From: G963667855 sp963667855
Lineage (GTDB): Bacteria > Planctomycetota > Phycisphaerae > UBA1845
Length of the DNA: 64,000 nucleotides
Assembly (NCBI GenBank): GCA_963667855.2
Contig: CAXXKI010000032.1
Span: 1-64,000 of the forward strand
Reading direction: 5' to 3'
Below, piece by piece: positions 46,307 through 55,862 of this stretch (positions are counted from its first letter, which is position 1; each line of letters opens with the position of its first letter). Made by a program: the position numbers and the translations under genes. The notes beneath the pieces were generated by a model. It was given only the letters and a program-made list of their open reading frames with translations, had not been told where the DNA came from and did no database searches.

Positions 46307-47302
46307 TTGAATTCCTCCAAATTGCACGATTTTGTGCACTTATTGGCCACTGACTGCGGTTTCGACCGGTGCGGCTGCACGTCGGCTGTCTCCGTCGAGC
46401 ACGCTGATTTTTATCGGGAGTGGCTCGCTGACGGCTGTGCCGGCACCATGGATTATCTCGGAAACTACCTGTCAGAACGGTTTAATCCCGCCCGCCTACT
46501 GCCCGGGGCCAAAACGGTTATCGTTACCGCTCTGAATTACCGTCAACCGGAGCCGGGCAACGAACGCGAATCAGCTGACCCGCCCGATAACTCCGATTCC
46601 GACAAATCTTCCGATCCGAACGAACTTCGCGGCAAGGTGGCCATGTACGCCTGGGGGGCGGATTACCACAAGGTGGTCAAAGCGAAATTGTTCAAAATGG
46701 TTGACGCTTTGCGGGCGAAGCTGGACCAGCCGTTTGAAGCCAAAGTTTGTGTGGATACGGCCCCCATCCTCGAACGGCAGTTTGCCCAGCGGGCGGGGGT
46801 AGGCTGGATTGGCAAGAATACCATGAGCATCAACCGGGAGCTGGGCAGCTACTACTTCCTGGGCGAAATAGTAACCACGCTGGAGATGGAATTCGACCAG
46901 CCGGCTACCAGTCATTGTGGCAACTGCACCAGGTGTATAGATGCCTGTCCCACCGGCGCTTTGAGTGAGCCCTACAGGCTGGACGCCTCAAAGTGCATCA
47001 GCTACCTGACCATAGAAAACCGCCAGGAGGAAATTCCCCAGGAATTGCACAGGCAGATGGGCGATTGGGTTTTCGGTTGCGACATCTGCCAGCAGGTTTG
47101 CCCGCATAATATAAAAAACAGCGATAAGTACACCAGGGAAACGAGATTTGCCGTCCGCTCACCGGCCCCAAATCCGAACCTTGACGACCTGCAAAACTGG
47201 ACCGATGAACAATACCGGGAAAACCTGACCGGATCGGCCATGAAAAGAGCAAAACCGGAAATGCTCCGACGAAACGCCGGAATTGCTAGGGAAAACAAAT
47301 AG
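46307..47302 (+). CDS. queG: epoxyqueuosine reductase QueG
   Basis: Cobalamin- and iron-sulfur-dependent reductase that converts epoxyqueuosine in tRNA to queuosine, the last biosynthetic step. It has 331 residues with the family opening GFDRCGCTSAVSVEHADFYR, MDYLGNYLSERFNPARLLPG, CVDTAPILERQFAQRAGVGW and two ferredoxin-like [4Fe-4S] motifs, CGNCTRCIDACPTGAL and CDICQQVCPHN. A TTG start at 46307 follows GAGGTGAG. It ends at a TAG that lies inside a short repeat element. A queuosine-salvage gene sits 3.5 kb downstream. Confidence 0.95.
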   Translation: MNSSKLHDFVHLLATDCGFDRCGCTSAVSVEHADFYREWLADGCAGTMDYLGNYLSERFNPARLLPGAKTVIVTALNYRQPEPGNERESADPPDNSDSDKSSDPNELRGKVAMYAWGADYHKVVKAKLFKMVDALRAKLDQPFEAKVCVDTAPILERQFAQRAGVGWIGKNTMSINRELGSYYFLGEIVTTLEMEFDQPATSHCGNCTRCIDACPTGALSEPYRLDASKCISYLTIENRQEEIPQELHRQMGDWVFGCDICQQVCPHNIKNSDKYTRETRFAVRSPAPNPNLDDLQNWTDEQYRENLTGSAMKRAKPEMLRRNAGIARENK

Positions 47303-47367
47303 ATTGGCAGGTCGGGGCATTGTCCCGACGGAATTGCAGGCGAGTTCTGTTGAGTCGATAGATTGGC
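47299..47367. repeat. hairpin repeat flanked by 10-base direct repeats
   Basis: ATAGATTGGC occurs at 47299-47308 and 47358-47367; between them is a hairpin GTCGGG-GCATTGT-CCCGAC followed by GGAATTGCAGG. The CCCGACGGAAT core recurs at about 56756 and 58731. The left copy overlaps the queG stop codon. Confidence 0.55.
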
Positions 47368-47419
47368 GTAGCGAAAGTGTATACGGTTGAACATGTATTT
47401 ATAAACGGAAAGATAAACT

Positions 47420-48598
47420 ATGAATGCGATAATTAAACCTTCCAGGATACTACTAAAAGCACAAATACTTGTACTCATGGTGGCGACTTGTCTTGTTGCT
47501 TCAGAACAGTCACCAGAGCAGGAATTGCCTGGGAAAACGACCTTAGAACTACTTGAAAAAGCAAGTCTCGGCGATGCTAAGGCTCAACATGAAGTAGCAT
47601 TGTTGTATTTTTATGGTGACGGTGTTTCTCAGGATTTCGATCTGGCGATTAAATGGTTCCGTAAAGCGGCTGAACAAGGTTTCGTAGATTCCCAAGTAAA
47701 TGTCGGAATGATGTACTTGCTTGGACAAGGGAACTTCTCTGAGGCGATTAAACACTTCCGTTCTGCGGCGGAAAAAGGCAATGTGTTTGGCCAACATAAT
47801 TTAGCTTTCATGTATACGAGTGGTTTGGGTGTATCCAAAAATATAGATGAGGGGCTAAAATGGTATAATCGATCAGCCAAACAGGGGTTTACAGCATCTC
47901 AATATGCACTTGGGATGCTCTTTTATGAGGGTGTTGAAGTTCCCAAGGACGTGGATAAATCCCTGGAATTGTTTCGGCGTGCAGCTGGACAAGGATGCCC
48001 GTCGTCTCAATTGGCTCTTGGGCGTGCTTACTATCATGGTTGGGAAATCAAAACTGATTACAAAGAAGCGTTAATGTGGTTCCGGAAGGCGTTTGAGCAG
48101 GGCAGTATAAGAGCCGAAAGTTATATTGGGTATATGTATGTAAAAGGGCAAGGTGCGAAGCAGGATAGTTCCACAGGTATAAAGCTCATTCGGGATGCTG
48201 CTGAACAGGGGGATGCTCTTGGGCAATACAGTTACGGTAGATGCTACTTTGACGGTTTAGGGGTGGAACGAGATGAAGCAAAAGCATTGCAGTGGTATCG
48301 CAAATCTGCAAAACAGAACTATGCAATTGCTCAATACAGCGTGGGCTTTTGCTACGCAAATGGTGTTGGCGTGGAAATCGATATCGAGACAGCTTATATG
48401 TGGATTGGATTAGCTCTGCTTAATGGAGAGCATGAAATCGAAAGTGGATCGTATTTAGAAACCCTGAAGAATCTTGAGAAGCATATGACTCAAGACCAAA
48501 TTTCGGAGGCGAAACGCCGCGCGCATGAATACGGACGGGGCCAAGCGGAGCTTCGACAGGCGGGTAGTCAATTTGAAGGTTGTCAAATAGCCAACTAA
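47420..48598 (+). CDS. exported Sel1-repeat protein
   Basis: 392 residues: a signal-like N-terminus (KAQILVLMVATCLVASE) followed by about eight Sel1 (TPR-like) repeats of 36 residues, with units such as GDAKAQHEVALLYFYGDGV and DFDLAIKWFRKAAEQG. Sel1 solenoids bind other proteins; the partner is unknown. Base composition is noticeably more AT-rich than the neighbouring priA, queG and murJ genes, and it stands alone just after a mobile-looking repeat, so recent acquisition is possible. AAGATAAACT gives only a weak ribosome site. Confidence 0.88.
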   Translation: MNAIIKPSRILLKAQILVLMVATCLVASEQSPEQELPGKTTLELLEKASLGDAKAQHEVALLYFYGDGVSQDFDLAIKWFRKAAEQGFVDSQVNVGMMYLLGQGNFSEAIKHFRSAAEKGNVFGQHNLAFMYTSGLGVSKNIDEGLKWYNRSAKQGFTASQYALGMLFYEGVEVPKDVDKSLELFRRAAGQGCPSSQLALGRAYYHGWEIKTDYKEALMWFRKAFEQGSIRAESYIGYMYVKGQGAKQDSSTGIKLIRDAAEQGDALGQYSYGRCYFDGLGVERDEAKALQWYRKSAKQNYAIAQYSVGFCYANGVGVEIDIETAYMWIGLALLNGEHEIESGSYLETLKNLEKHMTQDQISEAKRRAHEYGRGQAELRQAGSQFEGCQIAN

Positions 48599-48655
48599 AA
48601 CAAATTGTTGTTAGTATACGGATAGATTAGCACTGGGAATGTCTAACTGGTCTGA

Positions 48656-50206
48656 TTAATTTCTTCGCAGCAGAATACGCATCTCCTCCAGTTTCAGAAG
48701 TTTCGCCGCAACCGCGAAACTCAATGCTCCGGCTATTGTACTTAAAATAAAGTCACTCCACTCGCCGAGTGAAAATACCGATCGCAGGGCAAGTATCGCT
48801 CCGATCATGACCGCTACGGCCAGCAGAGATCTTATGGCCGTGGACGCTACAGGCCGCCAGGGGATATCCGGTATTCGTTTTCTCAGGCAAACGGCCAGCA
48901 TTATCGCTTGCAGGTTGCCGGTAATCGCCGTGGCCATCGCCACTCCGGCCTCTTTGAAACGGAAAACCAGGGCGACGTTCAACGCCAGGTTCAATACCAG
49001 GTTGAAAAGCGAAATACGCATGGGCGTCTTGCTGTCCTCCAGTGAGTAAAACGCCCGGACCATGATATGCATTGCGGCAAACGCGCATATCGGCAGGCAA
49101 TACCAATGGATCGCCGTCACCACTCTTACAGTATCAGCCTTGGTGAAAAGCCCGTGCTCGCAGATAATTCGCACTACCGGATTCGCCACCATGATCAACC
49201 CAACAGCCGCCGGTACCGAAATGAACACCGCCGTTCTCAAGCCCATTTCCACCACTTCCGCGAAACCCTCATGGTCTTTCTGGGCTCTTCGCTGAGAGAG
49301 AAGCGGGAAAATAGCCGTGGCCAATGCCGTTCCAAAAACCGCCAGCGGCAGGTGACTTATGTATTGGGAGTATCGCAGTATCGCCGGTCCCTGTCCGTCT
49401 TCGACCCACTTCGCCGCGATAATGTGATCGAAAAAGGTATTGACCTGAACACCCGACAAGCCCACGATCATCGGGCCCATCATTACCATGATCTGTCGAA
49501 CTGCCGTAGATGACCAGTTGAAATTCGGCTTGATACGAAACCCGCAGGAGTTCAGCCACCACACCTGTAACCCCACCTGAAGAAGACCCGCGGCCAACAC
49601 GGAATAGGCGATCAGCCGTAGTTGGGTATTCATATCGACGTCCATAACTGCGGCGCTGCCCCAGATGCTTGCTATTAAAACAACATTAAGCAACATGGGG
49701 GCAATCGCTGGAGCTGCGAATCGATTCAGTGAGTTCAAGACTCCGCCAAAAAACGCCGTGACGCAGATCATGACCATGTACGGCATTAGAATCGCCGTAA
49801 GGCTCAGGGTTGGTCCCCAGGTGAAACGGCTGGTAATCAGCAGGCCCAGTTCGGCCAGTATCAGCAAAACCGTGAGGACCGCGGTGAGCAGAGTGAACAC
49901 GCTACCCGCCAACTTTTTGGCATCTTCGTCGCCATCCTGTTCGCGAATCCTGGAAAAAATCGGTATGAAAGATGACGTTAAAGCGCCCTCGCCGAACAAC
50001 TTTCGAGCTAAATTCGGGACCAGAAACGCAATTGTAAACGAGCTCATCAGCGGGGTGGCCGCGAAAAAATGGCTGAACGCATACTCGCGAAATACGCCCA
50101 GGAGCCTTGAGCCCAAAGTGAGCACGGCAATCAGCTTCGCGGATTTAACAAATCGATAATTCTTTGACACGCCCGTATTTATAGAGGCCACCCCCTCTGC
50201 TGGCAA
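48656..50206 (-). CDS. murJ: lipid II flippase MurJ
   Basis: Moves lipid II across the cytoplasmic membrane for peptidoglycan synthesis. About 510 residues and 14 membrane spans, MATE/MOP fold. Family marks: LTLGSRLLGVFREYAFSHFF, the conserved NLARKLFGEGALTSSFIPIF, PLAVFGTALATAIFPLLSQR and AFYSLEDSKTPMRISL. The start is uncertain: TTG 50206, GTG 50191 or GTG 50167; the last would begin SKNYRFVKSAKL. Intact, in contrast to murD. Confidence 0.95.
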   Translation of the reverse strand: MPAEGVASINTGVSKNYRFVKSAKLIAVLTLGSRLLGVFREYAFSHFFAATPLMSSFTIAFLVPNLARKLFGEGALTSSFIPIFSRIREQDGDEDAKKLAGSVFTLLTAVLTVLLILAELGLLITSRFTWGPTLSLTAILMPYMVMICVTAFFGGVLNSLNRFAAPAIAPMLLNVVLIASIWGSAAVMDVDMNTQLRLIAYSVLAAGLLQVGLQVWWLNSCGFRIKPNFNWSSTAVRQIMVMMGPMIVGLSGVQVNTFFDHIIAAKWVEDGQGPAILRYSQYISHLPLAVFGTALATAIFPLLSQRRAQKDHEGFAEVVEMGLRTAVFISVPAAVGLIMVANPVVRIICEHGLFTKADTVRVVTAIHWYCLPICAFAAMHIMVRAFYSLEDSKTPMRISLFNLVLNLALNVALVFRFKEAGVAMATAITGNLQAIMLAVCLRKRIPDIPWRPVASTAIRSLLAVAVMIGAILALRSVFSLGEWSDFILSTIAGALSFAVAAKLLKLEEMRILLRRN

Positions 50207-50351
50207 GGGAGGTTGATGTTGCCATTGGCTTCTCTATGCCATAACTTCAAACGCAATCAGCAGTGTTGCATAAACCTGAGATTCTGTAACATACAGAACT
50301 GGCGTCTGTCTAACTTTTTGACCGCGCACTTCACGCGGTGGAGATTTTAAA

Positions 50352-50663
50352 ATGCCCCATGTAGTGGCCGAACCGTGTACCGGATGTAAATTCACCGACT
50401 GCGTATCCGTTTGTCCGGTTGACGCGTTTCGTGAAGGAGTTGATTTTCTGGTTATAGATCCCGAGCGGTGCATAGATTGCGGATTATGTGTGCCGGAGTG
50501 TCCGGTAGACGCTATTTTTGCTGATGATGACCTGCCCGAAAAATGGGCCCACTACCTGCAGCTTAACGCCGAGTACGCACGGACCTGGCCGGAAATCACC
50601 GCTTCCAAAGAGCGGTTTTCTGATACGGATAAGAGCGGCCGCGACAGGGGTAATGATGCTTGA
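50352..50663 (+). CDS. fdxA: 7Fe ferredoxin (FdxA type)
   Basis: Electron carrier of 103 residues with one [3Fe-4S] and one [4Fe-4S] site: CTGCKFTDCVSVCPVDAF followed by CIDCGLCVPECPVDAI. The first motif has the extended spacing of seven-iron ferredoxins, and the C-terminal helix region (WAHYLQLNAEYARTWPEI) is typical of FdxA. GGTGGAG lies eight bases before the ATG. The next gene begins within 100 bases and may share the transcript. Confidence 0.93.
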   Translation: MPHVVAEPCTGCKFTDCVSVCPVDAFREGVDFLVIDPERCIDCGLCVPECPVDAIFADDDLPEKWAHYLQLNAEYARTWPEITASKERFSDTDKSGRDRGNDA

Positions 50664-50755
50664 GCATTTCGCTTTCCGGCAACCATGCAGGAAATCTGAA
50701 AACAAGTGCAGCTGATCGAAACAGTCTTCAGCTCCCAGCAATTGGAGAAAACAAC

Positions 50756-51718
50756 GTGAACGACAAACCAATCCCCGATGTTCTCGAGTCGGTTGAAGCG
50801 GTAGTAAAAAACTCCCGCTACGTATCAATCGATGAGCAGGCCGTTTACAACTGGGCCAAGAGCATCGTCGATTGCCAATTCGCTGATGATAAAGACGACT
50901 CCCTCCTTTTCAGAGGCTCGCAAAGCGACTGTGCTAACTTCGCTCTTATTTCCGACGCCTTGAATTTCTGCTTCTGGTCCGACGAACCGTGGGAGGTTGA
51001 ATATAAAGGGAGAAACTGGACCCGCACCTTCGCCATGATGGCCGGACTGCTCAAGGCCATCGAAAAGGAACCCGCCTGGCTCACCGCCGACCGGTGGATA
51101 AAAGCCGACACCCTGGATGTTGCCCGTATGTTCAGCGGTATTGGTGAAATCCCCATGTCCAGGCGACGGGTGGAAATCTTCAACGAAGCGGGGCAGGTTC
51201 TCGCCGAGCGGTTCGACGGGCGGTTCCTGAACCTGGTTGAGCAGGAGTGTTTCGACGCCCGGCGAATAAGTTACAGGTTGGCCGAATGCTTCCCCTCTTT
51301 TTACGATGTTTCAAACTATAACGGCCATGAGGTCGCCTTCCTGAAACGTGCCCAGATCTGTGCCGCTGATCTTCATCGAGTGTGGACCGCCAACGGCTAT
51401 TCCGGTTTAACCAATCTTGAATCGTTAACCGTCTTCGCCGACTATCGCCTGCCGCAACTGTTCTGGCATGAGAAAATGATACAGCTTGCCGAAGATTTCG
51501 CCGCAGCCATCCGCCGCGAAGAGGAAATAAAAGCTGACAGTGCCGAAGAGATCGAACTTCGCGCCGCCACCGTTCAGGTGGGCAAGCTGATTTGCGATAC
51601 CCTCACCAGCCTGGGCCGACCGGTTGCCGCCTGGGAACTGGATTACGAACTCTGGGTCCGGGCCAAATCGCCGCAGGTTACTGTTCCCCATCATAGGACA
51701 ATAACCAATTTCTACTGA
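50756..51718 (+). CDS. queuosine-salvage N-glycosylase-like protein (DUF2419/Qng1)
   Basis: About 320 residues of the family that hydrolyses queuosine 5'-phosphate to release queuine for reuse (Qng1; formerly DUF2419/C9orf64). Recognised blocks: ALNFCFWSDEPWEVEYKGRN, IGEIPMSRRRVEIFNEAGQV, FLKRAQICAADLHRVW and the conserved LTVFADYRLPQLFW. GTG 50756 with TTGGAG eight bases upstream is preferred over a TTG at 50660 that overlaps the ferredoxin stop; the resulting length suits the family. The IPMSRRR stretch and catalytic Asp region FADYR are present. Confidence 0.85.
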   Translation: MNDKPIPDVLESVEAVVKNSRYVSIDEQAVYNWAKSIVDCQFADDKDDSLLFRGSQSDCANFALISDALNFCFWSDEPWEVEYKGRNWTRTFAMMAGLLKAIEKEPAWLTADRWIKADTLDVARMFSGIGEIPMSRRRVEIFNEAGQVLAERFDGRFLNLVEQECFDARRISYRLAECFPSFYDVSNYNGHEVAFLKRAQICAADLHRVWTANGYSGLTNLESLTVFADYRLPQLFWHEKMIQLAEDFAAAIRREEEIKADSAEEIELRAATVQVGKLICDTLTSLGRPVAAWELDYELWVRAKSPQVTVPHHRTITNFY

Positions 51719-53167
51719 TTGTGTTAAATCGCAATGCCCGGCAGGGCAGGGGGCTTGGACATATCGCCGCTCTTGTCGCGATTACCTGCCCCAAGAAGGT
51801 TACGGATTCCATCGGTCCGTTACGATAATGATCCCCGAGCCGCCGTTTTCGCACGTATTGGTCCTGGTGATCGCGGTGGCTGGTTATGGGCAGCCGGCAA
51901 TTCCGAAATACCCTTGCCGGCAAACTGGTTGAAGGTTGTTGATACGATTGCTTCAACTCCGTAATCGGCGAGAAAGAAGATCGCTCGCTAACAGCAACGC
52001 CCGACGAACACGATCGGAAAAGATTGCGAATTACTCCAACCAGGCGATCAACACCGAAAGTGGATTTTTTGTTACTTCTGCAGGATTCGCGAAAAGGTTG
52101 TAAAAAGCAGGCGGTCAGGATTCGTCTCCCGTATCCCTTTCCCGCGAGAATCGTTTTTATTCCATGGGTGACAAAAAACAAAGCGGTCGCTAACCCCACC
52201 TGTCTCGGCAGGGGCTCGGCGTGTTTTTTGAACAGTTTTGTTACTGATTTAGTTTTTCTTTGAATGTGCATACTCTTTCCCTCCATCAAAAAATAGTAAG
52301 ATTTCTTGCCCAACCGATCTTTGGTAGCACTTTTCTGGAAACTCTCTTATTCACTTGGCAAAGAGCAGCAACGATTTCGCCGGGAGCGGTAAGGCACCGG
52401 GGTATCGTATGGTGGTGCATTTTTAATGTACCTTACTAGTCCAAACATAACCCAAACAATAGCTGTTGTCAAGTCTTTACCGAAAAAAATCCGAAAATCG
52501 CGGCGGGCCGCCCCGTTAGCCGTGATAATTTTTATATTTTTTGAACGTAACGGCGGTCCATCTTCCCGAGAAAGGACGGAAAAGGACGGGCGGCGAGTGC
52601 GACGCTTGCGCGACTATAGACAATACTGGCACTACTTTGAAACGGCTTCGGCTTTTGGGGTTCGCAAACGGTGTAGCATTTCGATGGCCAATTGTTATCG
52701 GCAAGGTTACGCAGGCGTGAACCATGCCGCCTGGTCGTCTCACGATATAGCTGGAAGTCATATTCTCAGAAATAAGTGACAAGGCACGTTGGCGGTAATC
52801 ATCGCCCGTTTGGTGAGCATCTCGTTTTCGAGTAATCATTCGCGATGTACTTACCTGAAACCGGCAAGCCCTGGGTTACTTCTCATTTTCGTGATCCAAT
52901 AATCTATTAATCGCCGTGAAACCAAGGTCCTGATATCTCTTTTTTTCGTTTACCTTCGCCGCTGGTTGTGGTTTAGCCAAGATATTATAAACCTGGCAAA
53001 AATAAAACCGCATGCCGCGAGACTTCTCCTGATACCGGGTCTATTATTCTCGCAGCAGGGCACGCTTTGAGAGGGCGTGCTGGTTTGGGTCTCATAAACC
53101 TGGTCAGAATGATCAAGTCCCAGGAGGTTTCAAGACCCATAGAGAGAGAATTAGTGGAGGAGAGAGT
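51719..53167. other. gene-poor 1.45-kb stretch
   Basis: No confident gene. A minus-strand frame from ATG 52268 (GGAGGGAAAGAG just before it; MHIQRKTKSVTKLFKKHAEP) stays open to 51678, but its composition is unlike a folded protein. On the plus strand, joined frames around 51750-51870 faintly resemble the regulatory N-terminal part of an IS21-type transposase (LLSRL, EGY, SVR, VFARIGPGD), which could be a decayed remnant. A hairpin GCACGC/GCGTGC lies near 53068-53090. A good GGAGG lies at 53155-53159 ahead of the PEP-CTERM gene. Confidence 0.3.
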
Positions 53168-53899
53168 ATGAGAAACTTGCTGACCGTCTGTGCGCTTTCA
53201 GTTGCCTGTTCCAGTTCCGCGTTTTCCGCTACTATTGATGTTTATTCGCCTAGAAGTGGTGAACTCAGCCATGAAGCCATACTGGAAGCCAGTTATGGCG
53301 GTGATTTTTCCGTTACGAATTTTGATTTTACCGGCGGCGGTGAGTTTGGTGGTATATCCGCATGGCGGCACGATGACTTTCTTACGCCTGTGGGCATCTT
53401 GGATATGCTTGGTACTTCCCGGGGCGAGACGGCCGACGCATTCTGGACCGGCAGCGAATTGACCGCGACCGCGGTTGCCCGCTATGCTGGTTATTCACAA
53501 CGTTTCGGTTATGACGCAGGTGATGGTTTCCAACTGCTTTTCGATGTACAGGGTAATTTCACCAATGTAACCGGTAGCGCCACTGTAGATCTTACCGGTA
53601 ATACCTGGACCTGGATACGCAGCAATAACGGAGGAAGTAACAGCTTCTCTTCTGATCCTGCAGCGAATGCAGACGGTCTTGACCATATGGTCACTTACGA
53701 ACTGACCGGCCTGGACCGTCCCGGTCGAACCTGGCTTTTGTTCTGGGAAGATATCGAAGGGCCTTTGGGGGCAAATGGCGGGCAGAGTGATCGCGATTTC
53801 AACGATTTGGCCGTTGAGGTTTACGTTGTTCCCGAGCCCGGCCCCTTATCCCTGCTTGCGATCGGTAGTTTGATAGCTTTGAGACGACCGCGTCGCTAA
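53168..53899 (+). CDS. PEP-CTERM exported protein with DUF4114-like domain
   Basis: 243 residues: signal peptide (LLTVCALSVACSSSAFSA), a beta-sandwich with the DUF4114-like ending SDRDFNDLAVEVYV, and a C-terminal sorting signal VPEPGPLSLLAIGSLIALRR (VPEP, one membrane span, Arg pair). Such proteins are anchored by an exosortase and often belong to extracellular matrix; no exosortase gene is in the window. GGAGGAGAGAGT precedes the ATG. Function beyond surface location is unknown. Confidence 0.88.
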   Translation: MRNLLTVCALSVACSSSAFSATIDVYSPRSGELSHEAILEASYGGDFSVTNFDFTGGGEFGGISAWRHDDFLTPVGILDMLGTSRGETADAFWTGSELTATAVARYAGYSQRFGYDAGDGFQLLFDVQGNFTNVTGSATVDLTGNTWTWIRSNNGGSNSFSSDPAANADGLDHMVTYELTGLDRPGRTWLLFWEDIEGPLGANGGQSDRDFNDLAVEVYVVPEPGPLSLLAIGSLIALRRPRR

Positions 53900-53927
53900 T
53901 CGCTTGATCAAAACACAGCTACCCACC

Positions 53928-53966
53928 GCAAGTGATTGATTTCCATTCAGTCGCTTGCTTTTTTTT
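53928..53966 (+). terminator. terminator of the PEP-CTERM gene
   Basis: GCAAGTGATTGA and TCAGTCGCTTGC form a long near-perfect stem around a short loop, followed by eight T. It lies 29 bases beyond the stop codon. Confidence 0.85.
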
Positions 53967-54131
53967 ATGCGCGGAAAACCTGCATATCTTCGTTAATTAA
54001 AAATGAAATAATTCAGGATAACTTAATCGTGCCGTAATAATCGTGGACTATGACCCTTCAATCCCGATCATGGTAATGAAATACAGTCTGGCTGTTCTGT
54101 GGTTTTAGGGCATGCGGTGGAGACTTGTTAC

Positions 54132-55862
54132 ATGAAGAGAGTATGCACACTGTCCATGATAGTCGTGACGGGGATCGTGCTTGTTTTGTCGCTTACCGTC
54201 TCTGCCGGTGAGGAAGAAAAAAGCGAGGCGACGAAAATTCCTAAGAAGGAACCGACCGCCGACCACAGCAAGTTCGAGGTTCTTCAGGAAAAGTTCCCCG
54301 ACGGTCCGTCCGTAACCAAGGCCTGTCTCAGTTGTCATACTGAAGCCTCCAAGCAACTGATGAAAACCAGCCATTGGACCTGGATTTGCCATCGTGCAAA
54401 GGAGATGATGAATGGCCAGCAGTCCAAAACGGTAGGGAAAGCTCAATACGTAATTAATAACTTCTGCATAGCACTGGCTTCCAACGAACCGAGGTGTACC
54501 AGTTGTCACGCCGGATTCGGCTGGAAGGATATGACGTTCGATTTTACCAATGAAAATCTGGTTGATTGCCTGGTGTGCCACGATCAAACCGGGACATATA
54601 AGAAATTCCCCACAGCCGCCGGGCACCCCGTATACGAGAAAGATTTCCCCAATGGGCGAGAATGGCCCACGGGCTCAGGGAAAATAATACCTCCCGTTGA
54701 CCTTTCTTATGTTGCTCAAAACGTCGGACCGCCAACCCGCCGAAACTGCGGTGTGTGCCACTTTTTCGGCGGTGGGGGCGAAGGGGTCAAGCATGGCGAT
54801 ATGGATGTGAAACTGACCAGTCCTGATCGGTCTCTGGATGTGCATATGGCCGCTGACGATATCGATTTCCAATGCACCGCGTGCCATACCACGGTAAACC
54901 ATCAGGTGGCCGGCAGGTGCTTTGAACTGCCCGCGTACGAAGAGCGGGAATATGTTCTGCCCGGCATACCTACCAACAGGCTGGCATGCGAATCATGCCA
55001 TACCAGTAATCCTCATCCTGATTATCCCAAGCTGAACGATCACGCGGACAAGGTTGCCTGCCAGGCTTGTCACATTCCGACTCTCGCCCGGGCGAAAGCC
55101 ACGAAAATGTGGTGGGACTGGTCGAAAGCGGGACAAAAGGACCAAAACGGTAAGCCGATTATCAAGAAAGTCGAACTGAAAGGGGAGCAGGTACTCAGTT
55201 ACCATACCGCCAAGGGGGAGTTCATCTGGGCTAAAGACGCGGTTCCCGAATACGTCTGGTTCAACGGCTCGATGAAACATACCTGGGTAGGCGACAAAGT
55301 TGACGATGTTACTCCCGCCAAAGACAAGTGTTTGCACCCGCATGGGAAATTCGACAAGCTCGATGAGAACAAACCCGTTGTGTTTATCAATCGCGTGCAA
55401 ACCGATTACCACGACCCCAAGGCGAGAATCTGGCCGGTAAAGGTGCATCGTGGTATTCAGCCTTACGATTCCGTAAACAAGGCGTTGGTTATTCCCAAGC
55501 TGTTCCCCTCTGGACCGGATAAGGATGACGCTTTCTGGAAATCCTTTGACTGGGGCAGGTCGATTGGCGCCGGGATGAAATACGCCAATCTGCCCTATAG
55601 CGGCAAGTTCGACTGGATACAGACCGAAATGATCTGGCCGCTGAAACACACCGTCGCGCCCAAGGAAGACGCGGTTGCTTGTGCGGAATGTCACGCTCCG
55701 CAAGGGCGGTTGGCCAGCCTGGCCGGCTTCTACATGCCCGGTCGTAATAGTTACGCGATCATCGATATCATCGGCGCGGTGCTGATTGCCGGCACGATTT
55801 TGGCAACCTTGGTCCATGCGGCACTCCGTTTGGCTCTTCGTGGCCGGGAGGTTCGGAAATGA
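54132..55862 (+). CDS. octaheme c-type cytochrome, tetrathionate-reductase (OTR) family
   Basis: An exported multiheme protein of about 576 residues from ATG 54132, preferred over a GTG at 54099 because the signal peptide (MIVVTGIVLVLSLTVSAG) then starts normally. Eight CxxCH heme sites are seen in order: CLSCH, CTSCH, CLVCH, CGVCH, CTACH, CESCH, CQACH, CAECH. A C-terminal span (IIDIIGAVLIAGTILATLVH) anchors it. The OTR family reduces tetrathionate, nitrite or hydroxylamine in vitro; the physiological substrate here is unknown. It overlaps the cytochrome b gene by four bases. Confidence 0.92.
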   Translation: MKRVCTLSMIVVTGIVLVLSLTVSAGEEEKSEATKIPKKEPTADHSKFEVLQEKFPDGPSVTKACLSCHTEASKQLMKTSHWTWICHRAKEMMNGQQSKTVGKAQYVINNFCIALASNEPRCTSCHAGFGWKDMTFDFTNENLVDCLVCHDQTGTYKKFPTAAGHPVYEKDFPNGREWPTGSGKIIPPVDLSYVAQNVGPPTRRNCGVCHFFGGGGEGVKHGDMDVKLTSPDRSLDVHMAADDIDFQCTACHTTVNHQVAGRCFELPAYEEREYVLPGIPTNRLACESCHTSNPHPDYPKLNDHADKVACQACHIPTLARAKATKMWWDWSKAGQKDQNGKPIIKKVELKGEQVLSYHTAKGEFIWAKDAVPEYVWFNGSMKHTWVGDKVDDVTPAKDKCLHPHGKFDKLDENKPVVFINRVQTDYHDPKARIWPVKVHRGIQPYDSVNKALVIPKLFPSGPDKDDAFWKSFDWGRSIGAGMKYANLPYSGKFDWIQTEMIWPLKHTVAPKEDAVACAECHAPQGRLASLAGFYMPGRNSYAIIDIIGAVLIAGTILATLVHAALRLALRGREVRK

